From positions 1 through 45,511 of the forward strand of contig HF992611.1 of NCBI GenBank assembly GCA_000436695.1: DNA of 45,511 nucleotides, written 5' to 3'. Origin of the DNA: Prevotella sp. CAG:1185. GTDB lineage: Bacteria > Bacteroidota > Bacteroidia > Bacteroidales > Bacteroidaceae. The position numbers and the translations under genes are program-made. Positions 23,186-32,059 of the stretch are shown here, one piece after another (within the stretch, counting starts at the first letter, position 1; the number at the start of each line of letters is the position of its first letter). Under the pieces are notes generated by a model. The model was not told the origin of the DNA. It was given only the letters and a program-made list of their open reading frames with translations, and made no database searches.

Positions 23186-24097
23186 TTATTTTCGTTGTCT
23201 GAACTCGTGTGGAGTTATATCGGTTATGCGCTTGAAGAACTTGCAGAAGAAACTTGGATTAGGAAAATTTAGTTCATCTGCTATCTGCGCAATAGGTGTG
23301 TTGCCATATTTCAGCATAATCTTTGCGTTGGTTATCAGTGCGCGGTCAATCCATTCTTTGGCAGTTATTCCGCTGGTCTCTTTTATCACCACGCCAAGAT
23401 ACCGTGGAGTAACGCACATCTTGTCGGCATAGAATGTCAGTGCGTGTTCTGTTTTGTTGTATGTGCTTACAAGTTTTATAAACTTGTCGAACATCTCTCT
23501 GTTATGCGTTTTTTTTGTGTCTGATTTTTCTGCGTTTTTGTTTTTCAGAAATTTATAATAATATATCAGCGAATATATTATGCCGTCAATGGTTTCATCC
23601 GGATAGTTTTTTTGTTTTGCGATTTCCCATGCCGACAGAAACATCTTGTCAACAATATCAATGTCGGTGTGTTCAGGTGTTGCAACGAAGTTATAGGCAT
23701 TGCGGTTGTATTCATCCGGTATGTTTCCGTTGAACACCATGTTCATTTTTTCGTTGCTGATCATCATGCCGCACATTTCAAAGTCATCTGAAAAATGATT
23801 AATCTGAATAATGCTGCCTGTTCCGATAAAGGCAATCGAGTTTTTGTTTAGTTTATAGTCTATCAGGTTTATTGTTATGTTTGCCTCTCCTCCCTTAATG
23901 AATCCCAGTCGGCAGTCTTCTATAATGTAAGGTGTACCAATTTGTAGCAGATTGCTGAACAGCTTGTGTCCTGTGTGCAGCATGCCGATGTCTCTGCCTA
24001 TAATCTGTAAGGCGTTTTGGGGCTCGTTGACATTTTCGAGCATAGACTTTATCTCGGAGAATGAAAAACGTTCAGGATACATGTTGTTAGTTTTCAT
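23186..24097 (-). CDS. AraC-family transcriptional regulator
   Basis: 303 residues. The C-terminal ~100 residues hold two helix-turn-helix motifs of the AraC/XylS type: LTFYADKMCVTPRYLGVVIKE and later PIAQIADELNFPNPSFFCKF, followed by the signature ITPHEFRQ. The N-terminal ~190 residues are a cupin-like beta region (LGFIKGGEANITINLIDY) followed by helices, as in Bacteroidetes regulators that respond to small molecules. It is transcribed divergently from the tripartite efflux operon at 24349. That arrangement, about 250 nt between the two starts, suggests it controls the operon, perhaps as an inducer-responsive activator. A -7 element TATTTTTG lies at 24117-24124 on the minus strand. Confidence 0.9.
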   Translation of the reverse strand: MKTNNMYPERFSFSEIKSMLENVNEPQNALQIIGRDIGMLHTGHKLFSNLLQIGTPYIIEDCRLGFIKGGEANITINLIDYKLNKNSIAFIGTGSIIQINHFSDDFEMCGMMISNEKMNMVFNGNIPDEYNRNAYNFVATPEHTDIDIVDKMFLSAWEIAKQKNYPDETIDGIIYSLIYYYKFLKNKNAEKSDTKKTHNREMFDKFIKLVSTYNKTEHALTFYADKMCVTPRYLGVVIKETSGITAKEWIDRALITNAKIMLKYGNTPIAQIADELNFPNPSFFCKFFKRITDITPHEFRQRK

Positions 24098-24243
24098 AAA
24101 GTGAACTTTTTAGGTGCAAAAATAATGAAAATGCAGAATAAAGACAATAAATTACTCATATCTATAGTTTTTTTACGATATTTTAAGTACAAAAGGAACA
24201 TTATATTGTGGCATAAGATAAGTTGTTTCGTCTTATAATTTGT

Positions 24244-24251
24244 TATCTTTG
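24244..24251 (+). promoter_or_regulatory. -7 element of the efflux operon promoter
   Basis: TATCTTTG matches the Bacteroidetes -7 consensus. The -33 region (TTGT about 22 nt upstream) is imperfect, as expected for a promoter needing an activator such as the divergent AraC protein. About 90 nt of leader follow. Confidence 0.55.
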
Positions 24252-24348
24252 CATTGTGGTCATAACGCTGCAGCATGGCTTTAATTTTATTGGCCTTGTA
24301 ACAGACAGTGGTATTCAAGAATATTAATTACACAAGAATAATGATAAT

Positions 24349-25602
24349 ATGAAACGTATATTGTTTTTTGTCATGTTGGTTTTTGCTGTCGTTCCGGCAT
24401 TCACTCAGATCACTCTTGATGAGTGCCGTTCGTTAGCCCGTGCCAACTATCCGCTCATAAAGCGCTTCAGCCTGGTTGAGCAGATCCGCTCGTTGTCGGT
24501 CAGCAACGCCTCCAAGGCATGGCTTCCGCAGGTTTCGCTCAGTGCCCGCGCGTCGTATCAGAGTGATGTTACTCGTATTCCGGTTGACATACCCGGCGTT
24601 GACATCAGTCCGATGTCTAAAGACCAGTATGATGTCAGTGTGCATGTCAGTCAGCAGATTTATGACGGCGGCAGCGTCAGTTCGTCAAAGCGTCTGGCCG
24701 ATGCACTCAGCGATGTAGAGCGCGAGAAGGTGAACGTTGCCATCTATGATGTCTATGAGCGTGTGGACCAGCTTTATTTCGGCATATTGCTCCTCGATGA
24801 GCAAATCAGACAGGTAAGGCTGCTTCAGGACGACTTGTCGCTGAGCAGTAAGTCTGTCAGCGGTATGCTGCGTGGAGGAGTGGCCAGTCAGACCGACCTC
24901 GATGCCGTTAAGGTTGAGCAGGTTAAGGCGCGGCAGTCAGAAACAAGTCTTCTTACCTCGCGCGCAACTTATCTTAAAATGCTTTCAACGTTTATCGGCA
25001 AGCCTCTCGGCGACAGTGTCAGTCTTGTGCGTCCTGATGAGACTGACGTCAGTGTTGTGGTCAACAATCGTCCCGAACTTTCACTTTATAACGCACAGAA
25101 CCGTCTGCTCGATCAGCAGCGCAATGTTCTCGACACATATCTGCGTCCCCGTGTAGGTCTGTTCCTGCAGGGCGGCTACGGCAATCCGGCACTTAACATG
25201 CTTAAAAACAAGTTTGAGGCTTATTATAAAGTAGGTGCCACACTTACTTGGAATTTCGGAAATCTTTATACCCGTGCCAACGACAAACGCAAGATTGACA
25301 CCGACAGGCTCGGCATAGAGGCAGAGCGCGAGGCTTTTCTTTTCAACACCGGGCTGCAGAGTGAGTTGCAGCGCGGCAACATAGAGAGTCTGCGACGCCA
25401 GATAAGCCAGGACGATGAGATAATCACGTTGCGTGAGCGCATACGTTCTAAGGCTGATGTGAAGGTGGCGAACGGCACTGAGACCGTAAACGAGATGCTG
25501 CGTGACATCAATGCCGTGAGCGAGGCAAGGCTCACAAAGGCTTTTCACGAGATACAACTTTTGCAGGAAATTTATAAACTTAAAAACATAAACAACTTTT
25601 AG
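24349..25602 (+). CDS. TolC-family outer-membrane efflux protein
   Basis: 417 residues with a signal peptide (residues 1-20, ending VPAFTQ) and the TolC/OEP layout: two similar halves of long helices with short strand pairs. N-terminal ITLDECRSLARANYPLI is the usual first helix of Bacteroidetes members, and NRPELSLYNAQNRLLDQQR begins the second half, with RPRVGLFLQGGYG at the strand region. It would form the trimeric outer-membrane channel of the pump encoded downstream. It is the first gene of a six-gene plus-strand operon and is followed after 4 nt by the adaptor gene. No defect is visible. Confidence 0.92.
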   Translation: MKRILFFVMLVFAVVPAFTQITLDECRSLARANYPLIKRFSLVEQIRSLSVSNASKAWLPQVSLSARASYQSDVTRIPVDIPGVDISPMSKDQYDVSVHVSQQIYDGGSVSSSKRLADALSDVEREKVNVAIYDVYERVDQLYFGILLLDEQIRQVRLLQDDLSLSSKSVSGMLRGGVASQTDLDAVKVEQVKARQSETSLLTSRATYLKMLSTFIGKPLGDSVSLVRPDETDVSVVVNNRPELSLYNAQNRLLDQQRNVLDTYLRPRVGLFLQGGYGNPALNMLKNKFEAYYKVGATLTWNFGNLYTRANDKRKIDTDRLGIEAEREAFLFNTGLQSELQRGNIESLRRQISQDDEIITLRERIRSKADVKVANGTETVNEMLRDINAVSEARLTKAFHEIQLLQEIYKLKNINNF

Positions 25603-25606
25603 CCGT

Positions 25607-26497
25607 ATGAAGAAGTTACAGTTTATACTCTTGTCCATGGCCCTTGCTGCATGTTCTTCAGGCAGTTCTGATTATGATGCCACGGGCATGTTTGAGGCTA
25701 CAGAGATAATAGTTTCAGCCGAGCAGAACGGCCGCCTGCTCTCGTTCAGCGTGGATGAGGGCGACCGACTTCATGCCGGCAGTCAGGTAGGGCTTATCGA
25801 CACAGTGCAACTTCAGTTGCGCGCCTTGCAGCTCGGTGCCACAAAGGAGGTGTATGCCACACAGCGTCCCGACATAGAGACACAGATAGCCGCCACGCGT
25901 CAGGAACTGGCCAAGGCTGAGGCTGAGCAGCGCCGCTATGAGGCTCTCGTAAAGGACAATGCCGCCAACCGCAAGATGCTCGACGATGCCGTGAGCAACG
26001 TGCGTGTGCAGCGCCGCCGTCTTGCCGCTCAGCAGTCGTCGCTCGGCAAGAGCACGAGCAGTCTTAACAGTCAGATGACAGCCACCGAGATACAGCGCCG
26101 CGAGGTTATCGACCAGTTGCGCAAGTGCCATGTAGTGTCGCCAATAAGCGGCACTGTGCTCGAAACTTATGCCGAGCAGGGCGAATATGCCACAACAGGC
26201 AAGCCCCTGTTTAAGATTGCCGATGTTGTCGACATGAAACTCAGGGCATACGTCACGGCAGCTCAGCTCAACTCGATAAAGATAGGACAGAAAGTTAAAG
26301 TCTATGCCGACGAGGGCGAGGACAAGCGGCGTGAATATCCGGGCGTGATAACGTGGATATCAGACAAGGCGGAGTTTACACCCAAGACTATACAGACGCG
26401 CGACGAACGCTCTAATCTCGTCTACGCGGTGAAGATTTCTGTAAGAAACACCGATGGTCTTATTAAAATAGGAATGTATGGCGACGTCAGGTTCTGA
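25607..26497 (+). CDS. HlyD-family periplasmic adaptor lipoprotein
   Basis: 296 residues with a lipoprotein signal (lipobox LAAC, Cys16). It has the membrane-fusion-protein architecture: a first half-lipoyl strand region (GMFEATEIIVSAEQNGRL), a helical hairpin (about 85-170, rich in Ala, Gln, Arg and Glu), the second lipoyl half with VVSPISGTVLETYAEQGEY, and a beta-barrel domain ending KIGMYGDVRF. It most resembles the YbhG-type adaptors that link ABC-2 exporters to TolC. Its last 20 nt overlap the first ATPase gene. The expected role is connecting the inner-membrane ABC complex to the channel. Confidence 0.92.
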   Translation: MKKLQFILLSMALAACSSGSSDYDATGMFEATEIIVSAEQNGRLLSFSVDEGDRLHAGSQVGLIDTVQLQLRALQLGATKEVYATQRPDIETQIAATRQELAKAEAEQRRYEALVKDNAANRKMLDDAVSNVRVQRRRLAAQQSSLGKSTSSLNSQMTATEIQRREVIDQLRKCHVVSPISGTVLETYAEQGEYATTGKPLFKIADVVDMKLRAYVTAAQLNSIKIGQKVKVYADEGEDKRREYPGVITWISDKAEFTPKTIQTRDERSNLVYAVKISVRNTDGLIKIGMYGDVRF

Positions 26498-27419
26498 TGC
26501 CGGTGGCATTGTATGGGCCGACGGTCTCTGCAAGAAATATGGCAAGACCGAGGCTCTCAGTCAGCTCTCATTCAGCGTTGACGAGGGCGAGATATATGGT
26601 ATAATCGGTCCCGACGGTGCCGGCAAGACCACTCTTTTCCGCATTCTCACCACGTTGCTGTTGCCTGATGAGGGCAAGGCATGCGTCGACGGACTTGATG
26701 TGGTGGCCGACTATCGTGACATACGTCGCCGCATTGGTTACATGCCGGGGCGCTTCTCGCTCTATCAGGATCTTTCGGTAGAGGAAAATCTAAAGTTTTT
26801 TGCATCTGTGTTCAATGCTACCGTTGAAGAAAATTATGCCCTTGTGGCCGACATCTACCGTCAGATAGAGCCTTTCAAGGACCGCAGGGCGGGCAAGCTG
26901 TCGGGCGGAATGAAGCAGAAACTTGCGCTCTGTTGTGCCCTTATCCATGCTCCGCGTGTGCTGTTCCTCGACGAACCTACAACGGGTGTCGACCCTGTGT
27001 CGCGCCGGGAATTTTGGACCATGCTGAAAAAACTGCGCGATGAACACGGACTAACCGTGCTTGTGTCAACGCCATACATGGACGAGGCGTCGTGGTGCGA
27101 CCGCATATCGCTGATGCAGGGCGGCCGCTTTATGCAGACCGACACGCCGCACGGCATTGTTGAGGCTTATGCCGACAGACTGTTTGCCGTGGTGGCTGCC
27201 GACATGCACGGACTTATGGCCGGACTGAAGGCCTGTCCGCTTGTGGCCACTTCATTCTCGTTCGGCGCTGCTTATCATGTTACGCTCGTGCCCGGCGCAA
27301 CTCCCGACGCCCTGCGCTCGTGGCTCACAGCCAAGGGCTATGCCGAAATCGGCATAACAGAGATAAGTCCTTCGGTTGAAGACTGCTTTATGGCATTAAT
27401 GAAAACATCAGAAAAATGA
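26478..27419 (+). CDS. ABC transporter ATPase 1 (atypical H-loop)
   Basis: 313 residues. Walker A is GPDGAGKT (44-51), the signature is the canonical LSGGMKQ (141-147) and Walker B is VLFLDEPTTGVDP (D165, catalytic E166). The switch His that normally follows Walker B is missing: the segment reads VSTPYMDEA, with Pro199 where His belongs. The C-terminal ~90 residues form an extra domain. It resembles the first ATPase half of YbhF-like fused exporters, here encoded as a separate gene. The start overlaps the adaptor gene by 20 nt, and its end overlaps ATPase 2 in the ATGA manner, so a 1:1 heterodimer with ATPase 2 is likely. Confidence 0.93.
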   Translation: MATSGSDAGGIVWADGLCKKYGKTEALSQLSFSVDEGEIYGIIGPDGAGKTTLFRILTTLLLPDEGKACVDGLDVVADYRDIRRRIGYMPGRFSLYQDLSVEENLKFFASVFNATVEENYALVADIYRQIEPFKDRRAGKLSGGMKQKLALCCALIHAPRVLFLDEPTTGVDPVSRREFWTMLKKLRDEHGLTVLVSTPYMDEASWCDRISLMQGGRFMQTDTPHGIVEAYADRLFAVVAADMHGLMAGLKACPLVATSFSFGAAYHVTLVPGATPDALRSWLTAKGYAEIGITEISPSVEDCFMALMKTSEK

Positions 27420-28156
27420 CAGACGAAAAAGTTATAATAGCCGAAAACCTCACAAAGCGCTTTGGCAGTTTTGTTGCCACCGACCATATATCCTTCAGCG
27501 TAAGACGAGGCGAGATATTTGGATTTCTTGGTGCCAACGGCGCCGGCAAGACCACGGCCATGCGCATGCTCTGCGGTCTGAGTCGTCCGTCTGAAGGCAG
27601 GGCTGTGGTGGCTGGCTTCGACGTTGCTTCGCAGGCAGAGCAGATGAAGCGCCACATAGGCTACATGAGTCAGAAGTTTTCGCTTTACGACGACTTGACC
27701 GTGGCTGAGAATATGCGACTCTTTGGAGGCATTTACGGCATGGGGCGCAGACAGATTGCCGAACGTACCGACGATATGCTCAATGAACTAGAATTCAGCA
27801 ATGAGCGCAACGCTCTTGTAAAGTCGTTGCCGTTGGGCTGGAAACAGAAACTTGCCTTTGCGCTTGCCATATTCCATGAACCTGAGATAGTGTTCCTCGA
27901 TGAGCCTACGGGCGGCGTAGACCCTGTTACGCGGCGCCGTTTCTGGGAGCAGATTTATCAGGCTGCCGACCGTGGCATAACGGTGTTTGTTACCACTCAC
28001 TATATGGACGAGGCTGAATATTGCGACCGTGTGTCGATAATGGTCGACGGAAAGATCGAGGCGCTCGACACGCCCTCGGCACTGAAACAGAATTTCAGTG
28101 CAGGCAGTCTGTATGATGTGTTTTTCAGTCTTGCCCGCAGAGCCAGTAGGTCATAG
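27416..28156 (+). CDS. ABC transporter ATPase 2 (atypical signature)
   Basis: 246 residues. Walker A is GANGAGKT (39-46), Walker B is IVFLDEPTGGVDP (D162, E163) and the H-loop is normal (TTHYMDEA, His195). The signature motif, however, reads LPLGWKQ (138-144) instead of LSGGQ. That form is usual for the second half of YbhF-like proteins. It complements ATPase 1, which has a normal signature but no switch His. The two defects would fall in the same composite ATP site (see findings). The translation start overlaps the stop of ATPase 1 by 4 nt. A gap of about 50 nt separates it from the permease genes. Confidence 0.93.
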   Translation: MTDEKVIIAENLTKRFGSFVATDHISFSVRRGEIFGFLGANGAGKTTAMRMLCGLSRPSEGRAVVAGFDVASQAEQMKRHIGYMSQKFSLYDDLTVAENMRLFGGIYGMGRRQIAERTDDMLNELEFSNERNALVKSLPLGWKQKLAFALAIFHEPEIVFLDEPTGGVDPVTRRRFWEQIYQAADRGITVFVTTHYMDEAEYCDRVSIMVDGKIEALDTPSALKQNFSAGSLYDVFFSLARRASRS

Positions 28157-28205
28157 GGCGGGGCGGTGTGAACTTTTTATTTATTGTCAATGTTAAATTT
28201 ATGAT

Positions 28206-29309
28206 ATGAGACGGTTTCTTTCGTTTGTCCGCAAGGAGTTTTGCCATATCTTCCGCGACTGGCGCACCATGCTTATCCTGCTGGTTTATCCCGTGGTGCT
28301 GATAGTGCTGTTCGGATATGCCGTCACAACAGAGGTTAAGAATGTTCGCGTGGCAGTGCTCGACCTTTCTCACGACGTTGTTACGTCAAATGTCTGCGGT
28401 CATATAGCCGCCAGCCGTTATCTCGTCATGGCTACTGCGCCGCACAGCCGTGCCGAAGTAGAGTCTATGTTCAGGCGCGGAGACATAGATGTGGCTGTTA
28501 TTTTTGAGAGCGGCTTTGCCGGCACTCTGCGCCATGGAGGCAATGCCCGCGTGCAGATTCTTGTAGACGGCACCGAACCTAACCAGGCCTCCGTGCGTGT
28601 GCAGTATGTTCAGCAGGTGCTTGCGTCCGCTCAAAAGGATGTGATGGGCAATGCCGTCGGACGAGGATTCACCATAGTTCCGGTTACACGCATGCTGTAC
28701 AATCCGCAGCAGAAGAGCGAATACAACTTTGTGCCGGGTGTTATAGGCATGATTCTGATGCTTATCTGCGCCATGATGAGCAGCATAGCCATTGTGCGCG
28801 AAAAGGAGAGCGGCACTATGGAAGTGCTCCTTGCGTCGCCCCTTCCGCCGGCGTGTATCATCCTTGCCAAACTTGTTCCTTATTTCGTAATATCGTGCAT
28901 AAATCTTGCGGCAATATTGTTGCTGTCTTTTTTCATGCTCCATGTGCCCATGGCCGGCAGCCTGATGTGTTTTCTCTGTGTAACGTTGCTCTACATCCTC
29001 GTGTCGCTCACGCTCGGACTGCTCATCTCTACGCTCGTAAGCACACAGATAGCGGCAATGATACTGTCGCTGCTGCTGATAATACCTACAATTTATCTTT
29101 CCGGACTTGTCTTTCCGCTCGAGAGCATGCCGGCCGTTCTGCGTGACATTTCGGCCATTGTTCCGGCGCGGTGGTATATTGACGCGGCGCACAAGCTGAT
29201 GATTCAGGGTGCCGATGCCGTTTATGTGGCTGCAGATGCTGCCGTCATGGCTGTTATGGAAGTGGTGTTTCTTGGCGTGTCGCTCAAATTGTTTAAAGTA
29301 AGATTATAA
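28206..29309 (+). CDS. ABC-2 type permease 1
   Basis: 367 residues of the YhhJ/YbhS-like ABC-2 membrane family. One N-terminal membrane helix (MLILLVYPVVLIVLFGYAV) is followed by an extracytoplasmic domain of about 130 residues, then five membrane helices. The segment REKESGTMEVLLASPL in the cytoplasmic loop and YLSGLVFPLESMP before the last helices are family hallmarks. It should pair with permease 2 (7 nt downstream) to form the membrane pore of the exporter. Substrates of such pumps vary (drugs, bile-salt-like compounds, lipids) and cannot be read from the sequence. Confidence 0.92.
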   Translation: MRRFLSFVRKEFCHIFRDWRTMLILLVYPVVLIVLFGYAVTTEVKNVRVAVLDLSHDVVTSNVCGHIAASRYLVMATAPHSRAEVESMFRRGDIDVAVIFESGFAGTLRHGGNARVQILVDGTEPNQASVRVQYVQQVLASAQKDVMGNAVGRGFTIVPVTRMLYNPQQKSEYNFVPGVIGMILMLICAMMSSIAIVREKESGTMEVLLASPLPPACIILAKLVPYFVISCINLAAILLLSFFMLHVPMAGSLMCFLCVTLLYILVSLTLGLLISTLVSTQIAAMILSLLLIIPTIYLSGLVFPLESMPAVLRDISAIVPARWYIDAAHKLMIQGADAVYVAADAAVMAVMEVVFLGVSLKLFKVRL

Positions 29310-29316
29310 CTGCGTT

Positions 29317-30432
29317 ATGGTGATAAGATATTTGATAGAGAAGGAGTTTTTGCAGATCAGGCGCAACGCCATTCTTCCAAAACTGTTTGTCATATTGCCG
29401 CTTGTACTGCTTGTGGTGATTCCTTTTGCCGCCAATCAGGAGATAAAGAACCTGAAGTTTTGTGTAGTAGACAACGACCACAGCTCTTTTTCGCGACGGC
29501 TTGTGCAGAAGATAGACGCATCGGCATATTTTTCGCTTGCAGACTATTGCGGCAGTCATTCGGCAGCAATGGGCAATATTGACAGTGGCAATGCCGACGT
29601 GGCTTTGGAGATTAGTCACGACTTTGAGCGGAATCTTGTCAAGACGGGCGTCGCAGATGTTAATGTTGAGGCAAACGCCGTAAACGGCATGAAGGGCATG
29701 ATGGCTCAGTCATACATGCTTCAGATTATAGCCGACTATGCAGCGCAGCTTGGCGAGGAGAACGGAATTGGAGCCGATGGAGTGAGCGTTGCCGGGGCAG
29801 ACGTCAGACCGAGGTTTCTTTATAACGAACAGCTCGACTATAAGATGTTTATGGTTCCAGCTGTTATGGCCATGCTGCTCACTCTGCTCATCGGCTTTCT
29901 GCCGGCACTGAACATTGTGGGCGAAAAGGAGCGCGGCACTATAGAGCAGATAAACGTAACGCCGGTGGGGCGGTTTAGTTTTATCTTCTCAAAACTGATA
30001 CCTTATTGGCTCATAGGTCTGTTCATGCTTGCGTGGTCGGTGTTCCTTGCGTGGCTCATCTACGGAATGTTTCCCGCAGGCAGTATACTGTTGCTGTTTC
30101 TTTATGCCACATTGTTTCTGCTCATCGTGTCGAGTCTTGGACTCATTGTGTCCAACTATTCTTCCACCATGCAGCAGGCGGCTCTGCTTATGTTCTTTTT
30201 CCTCGTGATATTCATCCTTATGAGTGGCATGCTCACGCCTGTGGCATCAATGCCCGAGTGGGCGCAGCTCATCACTTATGTCAATCCGTTGCGCTATTTC
30301 ATCGAAGTTATGCGCGCGCTCTATCTTAAAGGTAGCTGCTTTGCCGACCTTCAGATGCAGTTCTTTGCCATGCTGGCGTATGCCGCCGTGTCATGGTTAT
30401 GGGCGATATTAAGCTATAAGAAGAGTGCATAG
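29317..30432 (+). CDS. ABC-2 type permease 2
   Basis: 371 residues with the same plan as permease 1: an N-terminal helix (LFVILPLVLLVVIPFAA), a large external domain containing EISHDFERNLVKTG, then five helices. The loop GEKERGTIEQINVTPVGR and the segment MSGMLTPVASMPEWAQ are the counterparts of the hallmarks in permease 1. It is the last gene of the six-gene efflux operon, and a hairpin with a U-tract follows. The two permeases are clearly paralogous but diverged, so a heteromeric pore is expected. Confidence 0.92.
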   Translation: MVIRYLIEKEFLQIRRNAILPKLFVILPLVLLVVIPFAANQEIKNLKFCVVDNDHSSFSRRLVQKIDASAYFSLADYCGSHSAAMGNIDSGNADVALEISHDFERNLVKTGVADVNVEANAVNGMKGMMAQSYMLQIIADYAAQLGEENGIGADGVSVAGADVRPRFLYNEQLDYKMFMVPAVMAMLLTLLIGFLPALNIVGEKERGTIEQINVTPVGRFSFIFSKLIPYWLIGLFMLAWSVFLAWLIYGMFPAGSILLLFLYATLFLLIVSSLGLIVSNYSSTMQQAALLMFFFLVIFILMSGMLTPVASMPEWAQLITYVNPLRYFIEVMRALYLKGSCFADLQMQFFAMLAYAAVSWLWAILSYKKSA

Positions 30433-30459
30433 TCTCTTTTCGTGTGATAGCCAAGGCCT

Positions 30460-30515
30460 TGTTCCTGCTGTTTGTCATTATTCATATATGCCGACGAATG
30501 GCAGGAACAGTTTTT
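30460..30515 (+). terminator. Terminator of the efflux operon
   Basis: Arms TGTTCCTGC (30460-30468) and GCAGGAACA (30501-30509) are perfectly complementary, followed by a short T run (30511-30515). The 32-nt loop is long, but the position 28 nt after the last stop fits. Confidence 0.6.
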
Positions 30516-30591
30516 CTAATATTTTTGGATATAATGGCAGGGTAGGGTTGCCTTATGATAAGTGTGCGTAAGGCGGTAAACTGAAAAATAT

Positions 30592-30840
30592 TTTCTTAAA
30601 AACTCATCACTCGTCACATTTGCCTTTAATGTATTGATAATCAGCTGATTGCAGTGTGATGAGTTGAATTTGCAACTCATCACAGCCAATAAAAATCCGG
30701 TTCAAGCCAACATCAGAAAAGGCATTTTAAGGATAAACAGACCATAATGTGATGAGTTGTAAATTTAACTCGTCACACCTTATCTTATTGATATCCAGGT
30801 GTTTACATGCCGATGTGACGAGTGATGAGTTTTTAAGAAA
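30592..30840. mobile_element. MITE-like element with 28-bp terminal inverted repeats
   Basis: Perfect 28-bp inverted repeats (30592-30619 and 30813-30840) enclose 193 bp. Inside are two further palindromes built from the same word: TGTGATGAGTTG/CAACTCATCACA (about 30656-30685) and TGTGATGAGTT/AACTCGTCACA (about 30748-30778, one mismatch). Six copies of the TGTGA(T/C)GAG word thus alternate in orientation. There is no reading frame and no clear target-site duplication. It looks like a non-autonomous mobile or structured intergenic element, but mobility is inferred. Confidence 0.55.
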
Positions 30841-30978
30841 CTTTTTTTAGATTTTTCCCGTCACGTGTCCTTTCCTTGTTTCGCTTAATACAGCAAAGTT
30901 ATTAACAGTCTTGAAACATGTAACAATCTTTATAATCATTATTTAATATTACCATTTATTCCGACAACACTCCTCAAC

Positions 30979-31066
30979 TTATTCCAAAACGCCACCTTTT
31001 ACATTCTAATATGCCGTGTTTTGCATTGCAAAAAGCCGTCTTTTGCATTGCGAAAGGTGGCCTTTT
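30979..31066. repeat. Four-unit 22-nt repeat array, copy 2
   Basis: On the minus strand, four units of exactly 22 nt: AAAAGGCCACCTTTCGCAAT(GC), AAAAGACGGCTTTTTGCAAT(GC), AAAACACGGCATATTAGAAT(GT) and a degenerate AAAAGGTGGCGTTTTGGAAT(AA). It lies between the convergent efflux operon and xthA. The rest of the 30433-31219 gap shows nothing else beyond the terminator and MITE-like element. Confidence 0.7.
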
Positions 31067-31164
31067 GGTTATAAATAATATTAATGTGAATTTTCTGCTT
31101 CTATGTGCAGTTGATTTATAAGTTTTTTGATGTGCTTTTGGTCATTGACTATTTGAAATAAAAT

Positions 31165-31194
31165 AGGCCAAAACCTGAAGTCAGATTTTGGCCT
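31165..31194 (-). terminator. Terminator of xthA
   Basis: AGGCCAAAA (31165-31173) and TTTTGGCCT (31186-31194) pair perfectly. On the minus strand the hairpin is followed by ATTTTATTT, 26 nt after the xthA stop. Confidence 0.75.
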
Positions 31195-31219
31195 GTTATT
31201 CGGTCTTTGTTTATATCTT

Positions 31220-31969
31220 TTACAGCACAAGTTCAACCGGGCAGTGGTCAGAGCCAAATATCTCGGTGTGGATGCTTGCCGATTTTATCTTTTCTGTAAG
31301 GCGGTTTGACACTAAGAAATAGTCGATACGCCAGCCTGCGTTCTTCTCGCGGGCCTTGAAGCGGTAAGACCACCATGAGTAAATGCCTTCCTTGTCTGGA
31401 TAGAAATAGCGGAAAGTGTCTGTAAAGCCGCTTGCAAGCAGTTTGCTGAACTTATCGCGCTCTTCGTCAGTAAAGCCGGCGTTCTTTCTGTTGGTCTTCG
31501 GGTTCTTAAGGTCTATTTCTTTATGAGCCACATTCATGTCGCCGCATACTATCACTGGCTTTACCTTGTCGAGGCGCATGAGATATTCGCGGAAGTCGTC
31601 TTCCCATTTCATTCTGTAGTCGAGCCTTCTCAGTCCGTCCTGAGAGTTTGGCGTATATACAGTTATCATGTAGAAGTTTTCCATTTCGAGGGTAATCAGT
31701 CGTCCTTCGTGGTCGTGCTCGTCAATGCCCAGTCCGTAGCTTACGCTTAATGGTTTATGCTTGGTGAATATGGCTGTGCCTGAATATCCTTTTTTCTCGG
31801 CATAGTTCCAGTAAGACTCGTAGCCGTCGAATTTCAGGTCGAGCTGTCCTTTCTGCATTTTGGTTTCCTGAAGGCAGAAGAAGTCGGCGTCAAGCTGTTT
31901 GAATATGTCGCTGAAGCCTTTTCCCTCGCAGGCCCGCAGTCCGTTTACATTCCATGAAATTAGCTTCAT
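31220..31969 (-). CDS. xthA: Exodeoxyribonuclease III
   Basis: Exonuclease III/AP endonuclease acts on abasic sites and DNA 3' ends in base-excision repair. The 249-residue protein has all the EEP-family motifs in order: SWNVNGLRA (5-13), LQETK with the metal-binding Glu35, YTPNSQ, GDMNVAHKEIDLKNP, and WRIDYFLVS and GSDHCPVEL with the catalytic His near the C-terminus. The length is usual and the start is clear. It is a single-gene unit, with a terminator on each side separating it from ribH and from the repeat region. Confidence 0.95.
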   Translation of the reverse strand: MKLISWNVNGLRACEGKGFSDIFKQLDADFFCLQETKMQKGQLDLKFDGYESYWNYAEKKGYSGTAIFTKHKPLSVSYGLGIDEHDHEGRLITLEMENFYMITVYTPNSQDGLRRLDYRMKWEDDFREYLMRLDKVKPVIVCGDMNVAHKEIDLKNPKTNRKNAGFTDEERDKFSKLLASGFTDTFRYFYPDKEGIYSWWSYRFKAREKNAGWRIDYFLVSNRLTEKIKSASIHTEIFGSDHCPVELVL

Positions 31970-31992
31970 ATATGTGAATGGTTTTATGAGTT

Positions 31993-32031
31993 AAAAAAAC
32001 AGAGGACAGACTTTAATAAAATCTGCCCTCT
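31993..32031 (-). terminator. Terminator of the TPR-ribH unit
   Basis: On the minus strand the stem AGAGGGCAGA/TCTGTCCTCT (32022-32031 with 32001-32010, one mismatch that can wobble-pair) is followed by G and seven T (31993-31999). This is one of the few textbook intrinsic terminators in the window. Confidence 0.85.
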
Positions 32032-32059
32032 TTCGGATTACATCTATTTGTTATGAAAT

